Assembly: GCF_900215205.1 (NCBI RefSeq) | Contig: NZ_OBDY01000021.1 | Span: forward strand, 1-64,000 | Origin: Paractinoplanes atraurantiacus | GTDB lineage: Bacteria; Actinomycetota; Actinomycetes; Mycobacteriales; Micromonosporaceae | DNA: 64,000 nucleotides | Reading direction: 5' to 3' | Shown here: piece after piece, positions 1 to 7,657 of the stretch | How the letters are laid out: every line of letters starts with the position of its first letter | Numbering within the stretch: the first letter of the stretch is position 1 | The notes under the pieces: generated by a model | What the model was told of the DNA's origin: nothing | The model's database searches: none | The model's input: the letters and a program-made list of their open reading frames with translations, nothing else | Made by a program: the position numbers and the translations under genes

Positions 1-520
1 CACCGAGACGGGTCAGCGGCACCTCACCGAGCACCTGCCGCCGAGTCGCCGAGTGCAACCCGTCGGCGCCGACGACCAGCTCGTAGCGCCCTCGCCGCCC
101 ACTGGCGAAGGTGACGTCGACACCGTCCGGCCCGTCGTCGAGCGAGGCGATGGCGTCGCCGAAGCGATACTCGGCCTCCCCCGCGGTCGCGTCGTGCAGG
201 ATCCGCCCCAGATCCCCGCGCATGATCTCCACGTCGTCTCCACGCCGCCCCATGATCAGGTCGGCCGGCAGCGCCGCGATCGTCTTACCCCGCTTGCTGA
301 CGTACGTGATCTGCCGCATCCCGGTGTCGGCCTTCTTGGCCGCCTCGAGCAGCCCCATCCGCCCGAGCACGGTGCTGGCCGCCCCGCGCACGTCGACCTT
401 GTAGCCGCCGGCCCGCAGCGAAGGGGCCTTCTCCACGATCTCGACCCGACGCCCTTGCCGGGTCAACCAGTGAGCCAATGCCGGGCCGGCCACGCCGGCG
501 CCCGAGATGAGGATCGTCAT
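1..520 (-). CDS. FAD-dependent monooxygenase, C-terminal part outside window
   Basis: N-terminal about 173 residues of a class A flavoprotein monooxygenase (PHBH/PgaE-like). The ATG at 518-520 opens with the dinucleotide-binding motif GAGVAGPALA, followed by an acidic residue ending the second strand (VEIVEK). Near the window edge comes the DG motif (GADGLHSATRR), which contacts FAD and NADPH in this family. Such enzymes hydroxylate aromatic or polyketide-like substrates or drugs; the substrate cannot be told here. The start codon lies just downstream of a perfect 12-bp palindrome (529-557), so TetR-type repression is likely. The 3' end runs off the left edge. Confidence 0.9.
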   Translation of the reverse strand, partial: MTILISGAGVAGPALAHWLTRQGRRVEIVEKAPSLRAGGYKVDVRGAASTVLGRMGLLEAAKKADTGMRQITYVSKRGKTIAALPADLIMGRRGDDVEIMRGDLGRILHDATAGEAEYRFGDAIASLDDGPDGVDVTFASGRRGRYELVVGADGLHSATRRQVLGEVPLTRLG

Positions 521-528
521 GCGTCGTA

Positions 529-557
529 CTATACAAACGTCTTATACGTTTGTATAG
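529..557. promoter_or_regulatory. Perfect 12-bp inverted repeat, probable TetR-family operator
   Basis: CTATACAAACGT and its exact reverse complement ACGTTTGTATAG are separated by CTTAT. The site lies 8 bp upstream of the monooxygenase ATG in unusually AT-rich DNA and includes a TATACA/TATACG -10-like sequence. A symmetric site over the promoter is typical of TetR-family autoregulated divergent pairs. The nearest TetR gene now starts at 2025, beyond the tnpB remnant. Confidence 0.6.
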
Positions 558-628
558 ATAGATGCAAGGAAGGCTCTTCGCGCCTGAAGCCGATTGCACT
601 CGGCCCTAGTCGCTGATACATATGACGC

Positions 629-2011
629 ATGCCTAGATGTCGCCAGACGGGTGCAGCTCCGGTCGTGCACCGCACAGCGCGGATCGGTCTGCGGTTGACA
701 CGCGGGCAGCAGCAACGCTGTTTCGGGCTCATGCACTCGGCTGGTGATGTGTGGGCGTGCGTTCTGGAGGTCAACGACTGGCGGCGTCGCCGCGGCGACG
801 TCCCGGTAGCGAGCCTTCGAGAGTTGTACGGGTTGCTCGCCGAATCGGGCCCGGGAACATTCGGCGAGCTGGACAGCGCAGGCGCCCGGTCGGTACTGCG
901 CCGGTACTCCGCCGCAAAGCCGGCAAGATGGAGGTGCGCTTTCCGCGCCGTCGGCGCGCACTGATGCCGGTCCGGTGGTATCACGGCACCTTCAAGCTCG
1001 ATGGACGAACACTGCGACTGCCCGTCGCGCGAGGCCGCCCGCCGCTGTTGGTGCGCTTGAGCCGGCCGCTGCCGTATCCCTCAGCCACGGTGCGGTCCGT
1101 GACGCTGCTTTATGCCGACGGCCGCCTCCACGTCGATGTCACCGCGGAGCTGCCCGTCGCCACCTACCCGGCCGACCGGAAGCTTGACCCAAACCGGGTG
1201 GCCGGCGTCGATCCAGGAGTCATCCACCCCTTCGCAGTCGTCAGCGGCGAAGGTTTGGGGTTACTGGTATCCGAACGCGCAATACGGGCCGCACATCGCA
1301 TGCACCTGTCCGACGCGAAGGCGCGCCAGCGGGCCACCGCCGCCCGCGCCCCCAAGAAAGGGCAGCAGGGATCGCGGCGGTGGCGTAAGGCTCGCCGGCG
1401 AGCCCGGCTGGTCATGGGACGGCATCAGCGTCGAGTCCGGCAAGCGCAACACGAGGCAGCCAAAACAGTTATCGGCTGGGCGGTCGAGCACCGTATCGGC
1501 ACTCTGACCATCGGCGATCCTCGCGGCGTGCTCAACGTGCCCGCCGGGCGGCGGCATAACTTGCGGCTGCGGCAGTGGCAGCTCGACCGAGCCCTGCGAA
1601 TGCTGCAGGAGAAAGCCGCTGGTCGACGAGCGCGGTACCTCGTCGACATGCCCGGCTTGCCGAAAGAAGATCATCAAACCGCGAGGCAGGACTATGTTCT
1701 GTCCGCACTGTGCGTTCGCCGGGCATCGTGACCTCGCCGCGGCGTTCACCATCGCTACACGCACCCCGGGTAGCGCATTCACCATCTCACCCGATGCCAT
1801 CGCTGGGATGGTCACGCACCGTCGAGCCGGACGGCACCTTCCCGGTGTCCGCCTGGCACGGCGTGACCCCCGCCGCCGGCTTACGGCGGCGGCCGGAGGG
1901 TCTGTTGGCCGGCGGAGGCCCGCCCGATCGATGTCGATGGGGAGTCGCTCGCTCACAGGCGTGGGCGAGGATTCACAAAGCTCACTGGCGCACTCCAGCA
2001 GAGGCTTGTGA
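629..2011 (+). pseudogene. tnpB: Degraded IS200/IS605-IS1341-type TnpB (RNA-guided nuclease family)
   Basis: Three pieces of one TnpB-like protein are readable but in different frames. The N-terminal helical part (629 to about 915, RIGLRLTRGQQQR) is in one frame. The middle (about 910-1620) is in another, with RYHGTF-like strands, RuvC-I GVDPG and the region LTIGDPRG where RuvC-II is expected. The C-terminal part (about 1622-2011) is back in the first frame with VDERGTSSTCPAC and FCPHC, the zinc ribbon and RuvC-III region. Each junction also lacks roughly 8-15 residues compared with what I expect of the family, so these look like deletions rather than programmed frameshifts. At RuvC-II a Gly stands where the catalytic Glu is usual. 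No tnpA is adjacent. Not functional as a nuclease. Confidence 0.8.
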
Positions 2012-2024
2012 ACACCGCACTAGG

Positions 2025-2594
2025 ATGCGCGACATGGGGCACCGGGAAGACCTGCTGGTAGGAGCGAAGCGAGCGCTGTACGAGAAGGGGTACGCCCGGA
2101 CCACGGCGCGCGACATCGTGGCGCTCTCCGGCACCAACCTGGGGTCGATCGGCTACCACTACGGCTCGACCGAGGCGCTGATGACGGCGGCCATGCTCGC
2201 GGCCATGCAGGAGTGGGGCGAGGCCCTGGGCAAGGCGCTGTCCTCCGGCGACGGCACACCGGCCGGCTTCTGGCGGCGGATCATCGAGTCGATCGAGGCC
2301 GACCGGCCGCTCTGGCTGGCCAGCGTCGAGGTGATGATCCAGGCCGAGCACAACGCGTCACTGCGCGAGCAGCTCGCGGCCGGGCTCGACGCCGGGCGGC
2401 GGGGCATGGCCGCGATCGCGCTGGGCGTGCCCGAGGATCAGATCGACGACGCGACCGCCCGCGGCGTCGGCTCGGTGCAGATGGCCCTGATGTCGGGCAT
2501 CGTCACCCAGTGGCTGACCGACCCGGCCAGCGCCCCCAGCGCCGAGCAGATCGTCGCCGGGGTGCGTGCCCTTACGACGACGGCCAGGCCTTGA
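2025..2594 (+). CDS. TetR/AcrR family transcriptional regulator
   Basis: A 189-residue TetR repressor. The N-terminal helix-turn-helix spans about residues 8-52 (TTARDIVALSGTNLGSIGYH), with the usual family Tyr-His-Tyr/Phe after the recognition helix; the rest is the helical ligand-binding and dimerisation domain. ATG 2025 is used, with another in-frame ATG at 2034 equally possible. It is oriented away from the monooxygenase at the left edge, and the two are now separated by the tnpB remnant, suggesting a former divergent regulator/target pair. Its 3' end overlaps the convergent HIT gene by 23 nt. Ligand unknown. Confidence 0.9.
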   Translation: MRDMGHREDLLVGAKRALYEKGYARTTARDIVALSGTNLGSIGYHYGSTEALMTAAMLAAMQEWGEALGKALSSGDGTPAGFWRRIIESIEADRPLWLASVEVMIQAEHNASLREQLAAGLDAGRRGMAAIALGVPEDQIDDATARGVGSVQMALMSGIVTQWLTDPASAPSAEQIVAGVRALTTTARP

Positions 2595-3099
2595 TCAGTA
2601 GCTGACGGGTCTCGCCCAGGAGCTGGGGCAGGACCTTCGTCCGGCCGATCACCGGCATGAAGTTCGCGTCGCCGCCCCAGCGGGGCACGATGTGCTGGTG
2701 CAGGTGGGCGGCGATCCCGGCGCCGGCGATCGAGCCCTGGTTCATGCCGATGTTGAAGCCGTGCGGGCTGCTCACCGAGCGCAGCACCCGCATGCCCGTG
2801 CGGGTCATCGCCGCCAGCTCGGCCGTCTCCTGCTCGGTCAGGTCGGTGTAGTCGGCGACGTGCCGGAACGGGACGATCATGAGGTGGCCCGGGTTGTACG
2901 GGTACAGGTTGAGGATCGCGTAGACGGTCTCGCCGCGCGCCACCACCAGGCTGTCGGCCTCGGGCAGGCCCGGGGCCAGGCAGAACGGGCACCCGTCGGG
3001 GCGGTCCTCGCCGGTGACGTAGGCCAGCCGGTGCGGCATCCAGAGCCGCTCCAGGCCGTCCGGCTCCCCCGTCTCGGCGTACGCAGCGTCGTCCGTCAC
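2572..3099 (-). CDS. HIT-family nucleotide hydrolase/phosphorylase
   Basis: A 175-residue histidine-triad protein. The catalytic motif HLHQHIVPRW lies near residues 134-143 (HxHxHxx), and the preceding NIGMNQGSIAGAGIAAHLH segment is typical of actinobacterial AP4A phosphorylase-like HIT proteins. A CPFC pair near residue 38 resembles the zinc-binding cysteines of this subgroup. It probably splits diadenosine polyphosphates or similar nucleotides in the cytosol. The GTG start overlaps the stop of the upstream diguanylate cyclase gene (GTGA), so the two are translationally coupled. Confidence 0.9.
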   Translation of the reverse strand: MTDDAAYAETGEPDGLERLWMPHRLAYVTGEDRPDGCPFCLAPGLPEADSLVVARGETVYAILNLYPYNPGHLMIVPFRHVADYTDLTEQETAELAAMTRTGMRVLRSVSSPHGFNIGMNQGSIAGAGIAAHLHQHIVPRWGGDANFMPVIGRTKVLPQLLGETRQLLIKAWPSS

Positions 3100-4334
3100 A
3101 CGGGCAGCTTAGGCCGCCGCCGGTCCAAGGTCGCGACGGCCGGGAGCACGACCGGCGAGGGCTCGTACGACGGGGCGCCGTGCAGCTCGTACGATCCGCC
3201 GCCGCGCCGCTTGGCCGTGTACATCGCCGTGTCGGCCATGCGCAGCAGCTCGTCCGGGTCTTTGATGCCGGCGTGCGACAGCGCGATGCCGACGCTGGCC
3301 GGGGTGCTGAGCTGCCGGCGCCCGACCGGGACGGCCTCGTTCAGCGCGGCCACGACCCGATCCGCGATCACCATGGCGTCGCGGGCCGAGCGCAGGTCCT
3401 CGGCGATGATCACGAACTCGTCGCCGCCGAGACGGCCGACCACGTCCTCGGTGCGCACGCAGCCGCGCAGCCGGTCGGCCACCACCTTGAGCAGGTCGTC
3501 GCCCGCCGCGTGGCCGTGCACGTCGTTCACCTGCTTGAAGCCGTTGAGGTCGAGCAGCAGGGCGCCGACCGGGCGGCCGCTGCGGCGCGAGCGGGACAGG
3601 GCGACGGTGAGCCGCTCGCGCAGCAGCGCGCGGTTGGCCAGCCCGGTGAGCGGGTCGTGCAGGGCGCGCTCGGTCAGCTCGGCGGTCAGGGCCACGCTGG
3701 CCAGCGCCAGCGACACCTGGGTGCGCAGCGCCTGGAGCGCCTGGAACACCTCGGACGGCAGCTCGCCGTCGGCGCTGACACTGAGGACGCCGAGAAACCG
3801 GTCTCCGTTGCGCAAGGGCATCAGGGTGTACGGGCGGGCGTGCGCCTCGCCGGCGTCGGCGTACTGCTCGGACATGTCGGCCACCTCGACCACCTCGCCG
3901 GCCGTGAGCCGGGCCAGCAGCTCGGGCGGCGCGCTGGCCACCGGCACCTGGCGGCCGACCACGGCGGCGGTGCCGGCGCCGGCCGAGTCGGCGACGGCGA
4001 ACCCGCCGTCCGTCGTCTCGAGGACCGAGACGCGGGCGCCGGGGCACTCGGCCAGCAGCTCGCCGGCGGCGGTGACCGCGAGCCGGTGCACCTCGGCCGG
4101 CACGGTGGCGGTGATCAGCGCGGTGCCGAGCTCGCTGAGCACGTGCTCGCGGGCGACCGCCCGGCGCAGCGCGCGCAGGCCTTCGTTCCGGTTGGCCAGC
4201 AGGCGCGAGAGCAGCACCAGCATCACCAGGATGGCCGCGGCTTCGGCGCCGCCGCGGGTGGTCGGCTCCATCAGCCACCACGCCGCCGCGACGATCAGGC
4301 CCGAACCGGCCAGCACGTTCTCGCTCTTGGTCAC
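3096..4334 (-). CDS. Membrane-linked GAF-GGDEF diguanylate cyclase
   Basis: 412 residues: two short hydrophobic segments at about 8-24 and 32-47, a GAF-like sensor domain (about 65-215), then a GGDEF domain (about 225-395). The active-site motif RLGGDEF is intact near residue 302. An RxxD product-inhibition site (RTED) lies exactly five residues before it, so the protein is predicted to make cyclic di-GMP from two GTP with feedback inhibition. DPLTGLANR marks the start of the cyclase domain. No EAL domain is fused. It is the first gene of a two-gene unit with the HIT protein (4-nt overlap). Confidence 0.92.
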   Translation of the reverse strand: MTKSENVLAGSGLIVAAAWWLMEPTTRGGAEAAAILVMLVLLSRLLANRNEGLRALRRAVAREHVLSELGTALITATVPAEVHRLAVTAAGELLAECPGARVSVLETTDGGFAVADSAGAGTAAVVGRQVPVASAPPELLARLTAGEVVEVADMSEQYADAGEAHARPYTLMPLRNGDRFLGVLSVSADGELPSEVFQALQALRTQVSLALASVALTAELTERALHDPLTGLANRALLRERLTVALSRSRRSGRPVGALLLDLNGFKQVNDVHGHAAGDDLLKVVADRLRGCVRTEDVVGRLGGDEFVIIAEDLRSARDAMVIADRVVAALNEAVPVGRRQLSTPASVGIALSHAGIKDPDELLRMADTAMYTAKRRGGGSYELHGAPSYEPSPVVLPAVATLDRRRPKLPV

Positions 4335-4384
4335 GGCGGTGCAGATCGGCCCCGGCCGAAGTCACATGATCGAACCCGCGGTAG

Positions 4385-5272
4385 CTATTCGGTGGCGGCG
4401 GCCAGCCAGGCCGGCAAGGGCTCGCGGGCCGACAGCCAGGCCGGTGGGATGCCGTCCAGGCCGGTGTACGCGGCCACAATGCCCCCGGCGATGGCGCAGG
4501 TCGTGTCCACGTCGCCGCCCGCGGCCACGCACGCGCCGATCGCCGCCGGGTAGTCGTCGAGGAACCGGTCGGCCACCCACACCGCGAACGGCACGGTGTC
4601 GCGGGCCATGGCCCGGGCGCCGTTGCCCAGCTCGTACGCCGCCTCGCCGGGGTCGGTGATGCGGGCCGCGGCCACCAGGCCATCCCGCACGAGCCCTTCG
4701 GGGGTGTGCGCCGCGACCGCGCGCAGCAGCGGCGGCCGCTGCCCGTCGAGCCGCCCCGCCGCCGCCACGGCCGCCGCGACCGTGACCGCGACCCCGCCCG
4801 CGATGCCCTCGGCGTGCGCATGTGTCACCTCGGCCGCCCGTGCGCCCTGCGCAGCCGCGTGGGTGAGCGAGTCGGCGTGCCAGGCGCCGAGCGGCGCGGC
4901 CCGCATGGCGGCGCCGTTGCCGGCCGAGCCCTGCCCGTCGAAGGCGGCGGCCGCGGCGATCGGCCAGGGCAGACCCTCCCGGATCTCGCGCAGCATGACC
5001 ACCGCGCCCGGCCCGTAGCCGCGGTAGGGGTCGTGGTGACGGCCGAGCAGGTCGGCGAAGCCGTCGCGGTCGAAGTCGCCCTCGGTGAGCACGGCGACCA
5101 GGCAGCAGGCTTCCTCGGTGTCGTCGGTCCACTCCCAGGGGGCGGGCGGCGGATCACTCAGATCGACCTTGGCCACGAAGTGTTGCGCTCCGAGCGCGTC
5201 GCCCACGCTCAGGCCGGCCAGGCTCTCGAGCGCCAGCGCCAGCCGCGTACCGGGAAATAGTGTGAATGACAT
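4385..5272 (-). CDS. ADP-ribosylglycohydrolase family protein
   Basis: A 295-residue all-helical ADP-ribosylglycohydrolase (ARH/DraG family). Metal- and ADP-ribose-binding motifs are visible: GDALGAQ near residue 23, WTDDTE near 47, NGAAMRAAPLG in the middle, and GGDVDTTCAIAGGI near the C-terminus, which supplies the second set of acidic metal ligands. Enzymes of this family remove ADP-ribose from arginine or other acceptors using two Mg ions. No partner ADP-ribosyltransferase gene is nearby, so its substrate is unknown. It is transcribed divergently from the response regulator at 5370, with an AT-rich promoter region between (5273-5369). Confidence 0.9.
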   Translation of the reverse strand: MSFTLFPGTRLALALESLAGLSVGDALGAQHFVAKVDLSDPPPAPWEWTDDTEEACCLVAVLTEGDFDRDGFADLLGRHHDPYRGYGPGAVVMLREIREGLPWPIAAAAAFDGQGSAGNGAAMRAAPLGAWHADSLTHAAAQGARAAEVTHAHAEGIAGGVAVTVAAAVAAAGRLDGQRPPLLRAVAAHTPEGLVRDGLVAAARITDPGEAAYELGNGARAMARDTVPFAVWVADRFLDDYPAAIGACVAAGGDVDTTCAIAGGIVAAYTGLDGIPPAWLSAREPLPAWLAAATE

Positions 5273-5369
5273 CGGCAGTACGGATACTAATTATGTCACT
5301 GCGAGTAATCGACCGGTGTCCCTGGATGACCGGTTAGGCCCAACTTGCCGAGGGCAGTACCTTCTTCGC

Positions 5370-6059
5370 ATGGCCACGGTGTTGCTCGTCGAGGACGATC
5401 ACGTCGTGCGCGGCGCCATGCTCCGTTCGCTCGCCGATCGGGGCCACGCCGTGCACGCCGTCGGCACGGCGCTCGACGCGCTGCGCCGGGTCGCCGCCGA
5501 GACGCCCGACCTCGTCGTGCTCGATCTCGGGCTGCCCGATCTGGACGGCTCCGACGCGCTGCGCATGCTGCGGGGCATCACCGACGTCCCGATCATCATC
5601 GCCACCGCGCGCGACGACGAGCAGACGGTCGTGCGCCTGCTGCGCGCCGGCGCCGACGACTACATGGTCAAGCCGTTCACCGGCGCCCACCTCGACGCCC
5701 GCATCGCGACCGTGCTGCGGCGCGTCGGCCGGGCCAGCCGCACGGCCCAGCCGGCCGTGCACGAGGTGGGCGAGCTGCGGGTGGATGTCGGCGAGCGCAG
5801 TGCCACCCTGGCCGATCAGCCGCTGGCGCTGACCCGCAAGGAGTTCGACCTGCTGGCGTACCTCGCCGCCCGCCCGGGCCGCGTTGTCTCGCGCCGTGAG
5901 CTGTTGGAGGAGGTATGGCGACAGCCATCGGTCGGCGAGGACCAGACGATCGACGTGCACCTTTACTGGCTACGCCGGAAACTGGGCGAGTCCGCGGCGA
6001 AACCTCGCTACCTGCGCACCGTGCGGGGGGTCGGATTCCGGTTGGTGGCGCCGGACTGA
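5370..6059 (+). CDS. OmpR/PhoB-type response regulator
   Basis: 229 residues. The receiver domain (1-115) carries acidic pair E8-D10, phospho-acceptor D52 (VVLDLGLPDLDG) and KPF near 105. The C-terminal winged helix (about 135-225) carries LTRKEFDLLAYLA and TVRGVGFRL. It binds DNA after phosphorylation by the kinase encoded immediately downstream. Earlier in-frame starts exist up to 5085 but would overlap the divergent hydrolase promoter; ATG 5370 matches the conserved family start. The signal sensed is not evident. Confidence 0.95.
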   Translation: MATVLLVEDDHVVRGAMLRSLADRGHAVHAVGTALDALRRVAAETPDLVVLDLGLPDLDGSDALRMLRGITDVPIIIATARDDEQTVVRLLRAGADDYMVKPFTGAHLDARIATVLRRVGRASRTAQPAVHEVGELRVDVGERSATLADQPLALTRKEFDLLAYLAARPGRVVSRRELLEEVWRQPSVGEDQTIDVHLYWLRRKLGESAAKPRYLRTVRGVGFRLVAPD

Positions 6060-7453
6060 GGGCCCGGCTGGCCTACACGACGGCCGCCACCACCGCCGTC
6101 GCCGCGCTGGTCTTCCTCGTCCCGCTCGGCTGGGAGCTGCGCAACGACCACCGCGACCAGGCCATGGCCGCCGCCGAGCGGCGCAGCGCCACCGTGGCCG
6201 GTGCCATCGCCTCCGGCGCGCCGGCCAAGGGCGTGACCGCCACCGTCGTCGCGGCCGGCGGCCAGACCACGGTTCATCCGCCCGGTCAGACCGCGGGCGG
6301 CCGGGCGCCGGGTGATGACGTGCGGCGCGCCGCGAGCGGCGGCGGCACGATCACCGTGGACGTCGACGGCGGAGTGTCCCGTCTGCAACCGGTGACGGTC
6401 GGTAGCCGTACGTCAGTGGTCGAGGTCTTCGTCCCTGACGCCGAGCTCCAGGAGGGCACCGCGCGGGACTGGTGGCTGCTGTTCGGTATCGCGCTGGTCC
6501 TGGTCGCGGGCGCGGTGATCGTGGTCGACCGGCTGGCCCGGGGCGCGGTGAGCTCGGCCCGCAACCTCGTGCACGCGGCGCTCGCGGTCGGCGGCGGCGA
6601 TCTCGGCGTGCGGATCACGCCGTCGGGGCCGCGCGAGCTGGCCGAGGCCGGCTACGCGTTCAACCGGATGGCCGACCGCCTGGTGAGCTCGCGCACGAAC
6701 GAGCGGGAGATGGTGGCCGACCTGTCGCACCGGCTGCGCACGCCGCTGACCGCGCTGCGGCTGGACGCCGAGGCGCTCGACCCCGACGACACCCAGATCA
6801 TCGACCTGTCGGCCGACGAGGTCGACCGGCGGCGCGGCATCCGCCGCATCCGGCAGGCCATCGTCACCCTCGAGGGCGAGGTCAACCAGCTGATCAACAC
6901 GACACGGCAGGCGGTCGCGGCCCAGGTGGCCTCGGCGCCCGAGTCCGGCGTCTGCGACGTCAGCGAGGTGGTACGCGAACGGATGACGTTCTGGTCGGCC
7001 CTGGCCGACGACCAGAACCGCACCTACCGGGTGGTGGGCGCGCAGATGCGCATCCCGGTGCCGGTGGCCCGGACCGAGCTGGCGGCCGCCCTCGACGCGA
7101 TTCTGGGTAATGTGTTCCGCTACACCCCTCAGGGCACGGCGTTCGAGGTGGGCATCTCCCGGCGGGACGGCTGGGTGGCTGTCCGGGTCGACGACGCCGG
7201 GCCTGGAATCCCCGATCCGGAGAGTGCGATGCGACGCGGGCAGAGCAACCAGGGTTCGACCGGCCTCGGGCTCGACATCGCCCGCCGCGCGGCCCAGGCC
7301 GCCGGCGGATCGGTCGACCTCGACCGGGCCGCGATGGGCGGCGCCAGCGTCGTCATGCTGCTCGCCGACGCCGAGGCGACACCCAAGCAGGTGAACCGTT
7401 TCGGCCTGGTCGGGCGCCTCGCCCGCGAGCGCGGCGGCAAGCCGTCTCGCTGA
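6056..7453 (+). CDS. Sensor histidine kinase, partner of the upstream response regulator
   Basis: About 465 residues. There is an N-terminal membrane segment (RLAYTTAATTAVAALVFLVP), a short extracytoplasmic loop, a second membrane helix (WWLLFGIALVLVAGAVIVV), HAMP, HisKA with the phospho-acceptor His in ADLSHRLRTPLTALRL, and HATPase with N-box (ILGNVFRYTP), G1 (DDAGPGIPD) and G2 (GSTGLGLDIARR). The start is uncertain. No ATG, GTG or TTG lies in frame near the natural N-terminus. CTG 6056 overlaps the regulator stop (CTGA), while the nearest in-frame ATG is at 5915, 145 nt inside the regulator gene. Autophosphorylates and signals to the OmpR-type regulator. Confidence 0.88.
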   Translation: MRARLAYTTAATTAVAALVFLVPLGWELRNDHRDQAMAAAERRSATVAGAIASGAPAKGVTATVVAAGGQTTVHPPGQTAGGRAPGDDVRRAASGGGTITVDVDGGVSRLQPVTVGSRTSVVEVFVPDAELQEGTARDWWLLFGIALVLVAGAVIVVDRLARGAVSSARNLVHAALAVGGGDLGVRITPSGPRELAEAGYAFNRMADRLVSSRTNEREMVADLSHRLRTPLTALRLDAEALDPDDTQIIDLSADEVDRRRGIRRIRQAIVTLEGEVNQLINTTRQAVAAQVASAPESGVCDVSEVVRERMTFWSALADDQNRTYRVVGAQMRIPVPVARTELAAALDAILGNVFRYTPQGTAFEVGISRRDGWVAVRVDDAGPGIPDPESAMRRGQSNQGSTGLGLDIARRAAQAAGGSVDLDRAAMGGASVVMLLADAEATPKQVNRFGLVGRLARERGGKPSR

Positions 7454-7601
7454 CGGGTGAACGGGACCGAATCGTTGCTTAGATCTGTATTAAAGGGGTT
7501 CCCTCTGCGCTCCCGGGCTGGCAACCTTCCCTCCGATCCCATCCGGTCTCCCGGCGCGCTCCGTCCCCACGAGACGAGCCGCGGAGGCCCCCGCGCGGTG
7601 A

Positions 7602-7626
7602 GAGGTGGTCGCCCCATCACCACCTC
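7602..7626 (+). promoter_or_regulatory. Leader hairpin before the secreted pseudo-protease gene
   Basis: GAGGTGGT and ACCACCTC form a perfect 8-bp stem with a 9-nt loop, ending 32 nt before the TTG start at 7658. It lies in a roughly 200-nt leader (7454-7657) in which I recognise no known riboswitch. It could be a processing, attenuation or stability element, or simply chance pairing in GC-rich DNA. Confidence 0.35.
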
Positions 7627-7646
7627 CCACCGCGCACCCGTCAGGC

Positions 7647-7652
7647 AAGGAG
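7647..7652 (+). promoter_or_regulatory. Ribosome-binding site fixing a TTG start
   Basis: AAGGAG lies 5 nt before TTG 7658. It is the only strong Shine-Dalgarno sequence near the N-terminus of the following exported protein, so it decides the start over upstream in-frame ATG 7457. Confidence 0.7.
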
Positions 7653-7657
7653 CTGAG

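Noticed and set aside
910..1625. Programmed frameshifting as explanation for the tnpB frames
   Set aside because: Both junctions appear to lack roughly 8-15 residues each compared with the expected family sequence, and there is no slippery sequence, so deletion is the simpler reading.
2692..4659. Long plus-strand frame across the HIT and GGDEF genes
   Set aside because: Both real genes on the other strand have complete conserved motifs; the frame has low-complexity Arg/Ser/Ala composition typical of antisense shadows.
7454..7657. A cyclic di-AMP (ydaO-type) or other riboswitch before the exported protein gene
   Set aside because: The position suits such elements in actinobacteria, but I cannot see the conserved core sequences; only a simple 8-bp hairpin is supported.
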